From: Promethearchaeia archaeon
GTDB taxonomy: Archaea > Asgardarchaeota > Lokiarchaeia > Sigyniarchaeales > SOKP01
Length of the DNA stretch: 10,398 nucleotides
Direction of reading: 5' to 3'
Assembly: GCA_029856295.1 (NCBI GenBank)
Contig: JAHQWS010000022.1
Coordinates: forward strand, 1 to 10,398
Of the stretch, positions 6,752 to 10,398 are shown one piece after another. The stretch's first letter is position 1. Each line of letters opens with the position of its first letter. The notes under the pieces were generated by a model. The model was not told the DNA's origin. It was given only the letters and a program-made list of their open reading frames with translations, and did not search any database. The position numbers were made by a program, and so were the translations under genes.

Positions 6752-6771
6752 TTTTTTTCATTTTTTTTTTT
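6752..6771 (+). terminator. Oligo-T terminator after the 7-TM gene
   Basis: Two T-runs (T7 at 6752-6758 and T11 at 6761-6771) begin 4 nt after the stop codon. This is the usual archaeal intrinsic termination signal. There is no stem-loop. The 79-bp gap to the convergent radical SAM gene holds nothing else. Confidence 0.55.
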
Positions 6772-6827
6772 CTCCCCCATTTATTATATAGAAATGACGA
6801 TTACATATATTCCAAAATAAATATATT

Positions 6828-7943
6828 TTATACCCTTTTTATATCTCTTTTTCTTTTTTTCTTTCCCGCTAGATAAAGAATGCAACATCCTGGGCATATT
6901 GACATAAATTTGTTTTGTAGCATGTATTCTCGAAATCTCTGATATTTATCTCCATTCCATATATCTTCAAAGCTCTGTTCATGCAAATTACCCATGACAA
7001 GATCATAATATACATGACAAGGGGCTAAATCTCCTGTGGCAGTAATATCTACTCCAAACCAAGGAACTAAACAACTATGATACTGATCAGTCATACTATT
7101 CCAATCTGCTTTGAGATATGCAGAAAGATTCTCTTGAGAAAATGTTGGAGGCAATAGCATAATTGTCTTTCCAAGAGCGCTCAAGCGTTTACAAACCGAT
7201 TTCACTTGAGATGCTAACAAACTCACATCAATTCCTTTGAAATCCTCGGGAGAACGTACTATTCCTCGCCAATATCTTTCGCTTGAGATATCAAACTCAG
7301 ATTTAAGGAATCGTGAATATGATTCGCCCATTTCAATAGCTAGAAAGTTTTCCATTTGAATTGATACTCTATCAATGGCCGAAAGATTAAGTTCTTCAAG
7401 AAAGAATTGATCTATAGAAAGATAATTAGTAGGGGTTATGGTATATATCACATCAATAAAAGGAGTGCGTTTTCCAGTTCTTAATTTTTCTTGGTAAAGT
7501 GTTTCAATTCCAGCCATTGCTTTATCATAACTGCCTTTACCTCTTTGGGAATCATTTATTTCACGGGGTCCATCAATCGACACTCTCACAGAATCAAATC
7601 CCGTTCGCACGAACATAGCTGCATGTTCAGTTAACATTGTTCCATTAGTCGGAGTGTCTATAACAGATCCTAAACCTTTTACCTTAAGAATTAACTCTTC
7701 TAATTCTGGATATAAGAGAGGTTCTCCACCAAAAAGGCTATAAAAGGGTTTCGCGGGTGCTAAATAATCTATTAATTTCTCTAACAATTCAAAATCCAGC
7801 GTTTCTGGTTTCCTCGCCGGTTCAGCATTAGAATAGCATCCTGTTTCACCCCAGTAATAACACATTTTGCAACGAAGATTACATGCTTCGGTTAATTGGA
7901 GTGTAACGGCACGAGGCAAATTACTGGTTTTCTCAAGTGGCAT
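6828..7943 (-). CDS. Radical SAM enzyme with SPASM-like C-terminal cysteines
   Basis: This is a 371-residue radical SAM protein. The cluster motif C21-NLR-C25-KM-C28 follows the first strand (VTLQLTEA). FGGEPLLY (71-78) is the SAM-binding GGEP motif, and VRVSIDG (119-125) is the usual fourth-strand signature. The C-terminal region carries C291, C309 and CPGCC (C350, C353, C354) around GDLAPCHVYYDLVMGNL and EDIWNG, which is the SPASM/twitch pattern for at least one auxiliary [4Fe-4S] cluster. SPASM enzymes modify peptides, proteins or cofactors. No cysteine-rich precursor peptide or known cofactor gene is adjacent, so the substrate is unknown. The protein ends in a very basic tail (KKKRKRDIKR) encoded by an A-rich run, which might bind nucleic acid or simply be drift. 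GGAG (7953-7956) precedes the ATG by 9 nt. Confidence 0.87.
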   Translation of the reverse strand: MPLEKTSNLPRAVTLQLTEACNLRCKMCYYWGETGCYSNAEPARKPETLDFELLEKLIDYLAPAKPFYSLFGGEPLLYPELEELILKVKGLGSVIDTPTNGTMLTEHAAMFVRTGFDSVRVSIDGPREINDSQRGKGSYDKAMAGIETLYQEKLRTGKRTPFIDVIYTITPTNYLSIDQFFLEELNLSAIDRVSIQMENFLAIEMGESYSRFLKSEFDISSERYWRGIVRSPEDFKGIDVSLLASQVKSVCKRLSALGKTIMLLPPTFSQENLSAYLKADWNSMTDQYHSCLVPWFGVDITATGDLAPCHVYYDLVMGNLHEQSFEDIWNGDKYQRFREYMLQNKFMSICPGCCILYLAGKKKRKRDIKRV

Positions 7944-7957
7944 TTAATATAGCTCCA

Positions 7958-8035
7958 TTATCCCATTTGTTTCCAATTTTTAAGAAAAGCAATCTTTACA
8001 TCTGAAATTGTAATAATGCCTTTATATTTTTTTAT
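7958..8035 (-). pseudogene. Possible remnant of the C-terminal end of a CBS-domain gene
   Basis: On the minus strand, directly upstream of the radical SAM gene, 25 codons read IKKYKGIITISDV and so on, ending KNWKQMG before a TAA at 7958-7960. The KGIITISDV stretch is the typical last strand and helix start of a CBS domain. A stop codon sits just before it (8036-8038) and there is no start, so no complete gene exists. It may be the leftover 3' end of a deleted CBS protein, or a coincidence inside the radical SAM leader. A TATA-like AAATATAAA in the same stretch (8021-8029, minus strand) could be the radical SAM promoter. Confidence 0.25.
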
Positions 8036-8052
8036 TTAATTTGATAATGATG

Positions 8053-8068
8053 TTTTTACATATTTTTA
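8053..8068 (+). promoter_or_regulatory. Weak candidate TATA element for the GTPase gene
   Basis: TTTTTACATATTTTTA lies 29-44 nt before ATG 8097, within reach of the spacing expected for a leaderless archaeal transcript. No Shine-Dalgarno sequence precedes the ATG (AATAATTAGA), which agrees with leaderless translation. The surrounding DNA is so AT-rich that this assignment is tentative. Confidence 0.25.
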
Positions 8069-8096
8069 GATTTGATAATTAATTTTAATAATTAGA

Positions 8097-10376
8097 ATGG
8101 AACAAAAATACCGGGTTCTTAACGTACTTTTTGCTGGGCATGCCCAGGCGGGTAAAAGCTCCTTGATAGAGTTAATTGTAGGTATATTTCCTGATAATCT
8201 TGATTTTGAATTAGTCCATGGAACCACTGTCAGTCTGAAGGTTATTCAATTCGAACTTAAAAAGTCAAAATTATTATTAAATTTACTCGACACTGCGGGA
8301 CACTCAGACTTCAAAGCTAGTCCGGCTTTAGGACTAGAATTTGCAGACTTATTAGTTTTAGTAGTATCCGGTACAGATGGCTTTCAAGCAAGAACATTCT
8401 GGCTTATTGAAAAAGCAAAAGAGAAGAATATACCTGTAATAATCGCAGTAACAAAAATGGATCTCCCAGCTGCGAATGTTAATAAAATAAAGAAAGATTT
8501 GGAAAAACTTAACGCTCGGATGATATCAATAATTCAAACCTCAGCCAAAAAAAACATTGGTATAGAAGAATTAATCTCCAAAATTTCAATTTATACAAAA
8601 CACAGGAAAAAAATAGAAGAAGATTTATCATTTATCATCCTTGGTTATGAATATAGAAAAGGGCTTGGAAATCTAATTAATGTAGGAATTCTTTCAGGTG
8701 AAATTGAACCTAAAAGGGCTCTGACTCCAGAAGTAAAGACCAAAGCTATTTATTCATTAAAAAAAAAACCACTCAACCGAGCCTCTGAGGGAGAAATAGT
8801 CCAATTATTGCTAAATATCGACCCTAAATTCAATTTAGGAACTAAATATTACCATGGAAAGTTTATTTCTCCAAAAATTGAAAGTATAATGGCTGAAGTT
8901 CTTCCAAGGAAAGAATTTTTTATTGAGATTAATGACCCCCGTAAATTTAAACTTTCTTTAGAAATTTTTGAGAAGTTAAAAAAAATTATTCCGTTTGATT
9001 ATTATACTGAACGAAATGTAATAAATCTATTAGTCGTGGGGGATTTACAATTCGAATTTATTAAAGAAAGACTTGAAGATTTGATAGATTTTAAAATAAT
9101 TGGTTCTAAAATAAAAGGAATTATAACTATTAACAAAGTCAGTAAAGGCACTCACAAATCTGCTTCTGTACGTGTTGTTCCAAGATGCAGAAATGCATTG
9201 ACGGTATCAAGAGAAAATAATCAAATAACAAAACTGTATGATATTTTAGCCGCTACAGCTGCTTGTGAAGCGTTTCATTTAGATGGTCTCCATGTGGACA
9301 TTTATTCAGGGAAAAATGAGGATCATATTGCTCAAGCAATCGCAAAAGCAGTTGATAAAGTAAAAATTATCAAAATCGTCCCTTATCAGGATATTATTAT
9401 AAAAATAGAAAATTATACAGATGTTTTTCCACTTATTGAAAAATATAATATAGAGGTTCTATTTCAATCCCAAACAGACACATTTTTTTTACAAGTTAAA
9501 AATGAAAATTTCGAAAATTTTTTTAATTCTTTAATGAAAATTTCCGAAGGTAAAGCCGAAATTCATCTATTTAAATTCGAACAAAATGATGTTATTCTCG
9601 CTGTTGACCCTGGAACTCGACATTTCGGATTTTGTTTAATTGAAAAAGGTGAAATGCCTTCGCTCTGGTTTGTAAATATGAAAACCAACATAGAAAATCT
9701 TCGATCCCATAACGTTCTAAAAAGACAATTAGACATTGAATTAACAAATTTCTTAAGAAATGAAAAAGATATTATTAACAAAATATTTGTTGGAAATGGA
9801 CCTGGTTCCGATTTTATAATCGATTTCTTTATAGAGTATTTCAACATTCCATGCGATGATTATTCGTGCGTAATAACTGATTTATCTACCCATGAGGAAT
9901 CTGGTGGTCTAAAAACCGTTGTTAAGAGTCGGTTCGAACCTCCTGATATCTTCCTGGTTGATGAGTTCAAAACCACTAAAGAAGCCTTATTTCATCTGCA
10001 AAAGGGAGAATTGGTAAGTGAAGTTAGATCTAAAGGATTCGTAGACCACGCGATCGCAGCACTTCTTATTGCCAAAAGAGGCTTAAAAGGGGAAGTAATT
10101 AAATTAGAAAAGAAACCATTAAAGCAATTATATGATTATATCGTAGAAAACTATGCAGGGTCTTATTCCTTTTCTAGTATTCACAATGTTAATGATTTAA
10201 ATGATTTAAAACCCGGGATGTATCTTAGGGTAAAGGATTCTTCGAGATTGGATTCAAATTTAAAAGATGGTGATATCGTTTCATTCTCAAGATTCGGAAG
10301 TAATTATAAAAACTTTCTCGGAACTACACTTTCGGGAAATAAAATAATAGTTAAATTTGATTCGATTGAGATATGA
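8097..10376 (+). CDS. Translational-type GTPase fused to a RuvC/YqgF-like RNase H-fold domain
   Basis: This is a 759-residue multidomain protein. The GTPase domain (about 5-170) is complete: P-loop GHAQAGKSS (14-22), switch I HGTTVS (41-46), DTAGH (65-69) with the translational-factor histidine H69 but Ala in place of the usual Pro, TKMD (119-122) and TSAK (148-151). Residues 178-260 look like the beta-barrel domain II of elongation factors. Residues 270-345 resemble EF-G domain III (NLLVVGDLQFEFIKERL). Residues 350-425 look like an S5D2-type fold (EF-G IV-like), with a HisB-like LHVDIYSGKNEDH stretch. Residues 430-495 fit a ferredoxin-like EF-G V/UPF0029 fold. A RuvC/YqgF-type domain follows: LAVDPGTRHFGFCLIE (501-516, D504), a glycine-rich strand VGNGPGSD (565-572), VDEFKTTKEA (621-630) and GFVDHAIAALLI (648-659, D650). 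The last 95 residues end in a small beta-rich domain. The cellular role is unknown; ribosome- or RNA-linked action is inferred. ATG 8097 is the only start giving a complete P-loop domain. Confidence 0.85.
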   Translation: MEQKYRVLNVLFAGHAQAGKSSLIELIVGIFPDNLDFELVHGTTVSLKVIQFELKKSKLLLNLLDTAGHSDFKASPALGLEFADLLVLVVSGTDGFQARTFWLIEKAKEKNIPVIIAVTKMDLPAANVNKIKKDLEKLNARMISIIQTSAKKNIGIEELISKISIYTKHRKKIEEDLSFIILGYEYRKGLGNLINVGILSGEIEPKRALTPEVKTKAIYSLKKKPLNRASEGEIVQLLLNIDPKFNLGTKYYHGKFISPKIESIMAEVLPRKEFFIEINDPRKFKLSLEIFEKLKKIIPFDYYTERNVINLLVVGDLQFEFIKERLEDLIDFKIIGSKIKGIITINKVSKGTHKSASVRVVPRCRNALTVSRENNQITKLYDILAATAACEAFHLDGLHVDIYSGKNEDHIAQAIAKAVDKVKIIKIVPYQDIIIKIENYTDVFPLIEKYNIEVLFQSQTDTFFLQVKNENFENFFNSLMKISEGKAEIHLFKFEQNDVILAVDPGTRHFGFCLIEKGEMPSLWFVNMKTNIENLRSHNVLKRQLDIELTNFLRNEKDIINKIFVGNGPGSDFIIDFFIEYFNIPCDDYSCVITDLSTHEESGGLKTVVKSRFEPPDIFLVDEFKTTKEALFHLQKGELVSEVRSKGFVDHAIAALLIAKRGLKGEVIKLEKKPLKQLYDYIVENYAGSYSFSSIHNVNDLNDLKPGMYLRVKDSSRLDSNLKDGDIVSFSRFGSNYKNFLGTTLSGNKIIVKFDSIEI

Positions 10377-10398
10377 ATATTCTTGGATTGCAAGAAAC
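10373..10398 (+). CDS. Start of a downstream gene (partial)
   Basis: An ATG overlaps the GTPase stop codon (ATGA, 10373-10376) and reads MNILGLQE before the window ends. The 4-nt overlap is the usual sign of translational coupling, and the short hydrophobic start is protein-like. Some carbamoyltransferase-like (NodU-type) proteins begin in a similar way, but eight residues are far too few to assign a family. Confidence 0.4.

Noticed and set aside
6691..6876. Small hydrophobic plus-strand frame
   Set aside because: It overlaps the end of the 7-TM gene in another frame, runs through the T-rich terminator and enters the radical SAM gene antisense. Its Phe/Leu-rich product is what T-runs encode by chance.
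9240..9360. The GTPase fusion as a histidine biosynthesis enzyme
   Set aside because: The HisB-like stretch lacks two of the metal-binding residues and lies in the position expected of EF-G domain IV, which shares the fold.

Overview
The window is an AT-rich stretch (roughly two thirds A+T) that reads most easily as chromosome from an archaeon. Four things point that way: GGAG-type ribosome binding sites are used next to genes with no leader or Shine-Dalgarno site; TATA-like boxes are present and no bacterial -35/-10 pairs are visible; it carries a UPF0175/PIN toxin-antitoxin pair of the kind common in archaea; and it has oligo-T terminators. The mix of a eukaryote-like dual-specificity phosphatase, a 7-TM membrane protein and a large multidomain GTPase would suit an Asgard (Lokiarchaeia-like) genome. 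That placement is an inference from style and gene content and is not proven by any marker gene here.

Layout. Positions 1-38 hold a probable tail of an upstream gene. Positions 217-3394 are a tight three-gene operon: a GlpA/LhgO-type FAD oxidoreductase with a C-terminal BFD-like iron-sulfur domain, an FAD/NAD oxidoreductase, and a small four-cysteine DUF1667 protein. Together they look like a glycerol-3-phosphate (or related hydroxy/amino acid) dehydrogenase complex that passes electrons to NAD(P) or a ferredoxin-like carrier. Positions 3550-4291 on the minus strand are a UPF0175 antitoxin followed by a DUF3368-type PIN toxin. This cassette sits between two nearly identical 61-bp direct repeats (3400-3460 and 4496-4556), which suggests it was inserted or arose by a duplication. 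Next come a dual-specificity protein phosphatase (4565-5026, plus strand) and a convergent class I SAM methyltransferase (5037-5723, minus strand). Positions 6000-6748 encode a 7-TM membrane protein interrupted by a single -1 type frame change near 6306. Positions 6828-7943 (minus strand) encode a radical SAM/SPASM-like enzyme, with a possible remnant of a CBS-domain gene just upstream.

The most unusual gene is at 8097-10376. It encodes a 759-residue protein that joins a translational-type GTPase with EF-G-like downstream domains to a RuvC/YqgF-type RNase H-fold domain and a small C-terminal domain. A further gene starts on its stop codon (ATGA overlap at 10373) and runs out of the window, so the GTPase is probably the first gene of an operon. 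No rRNA, tRNA, CRISPR array or insertion-sequence transposase was seen.
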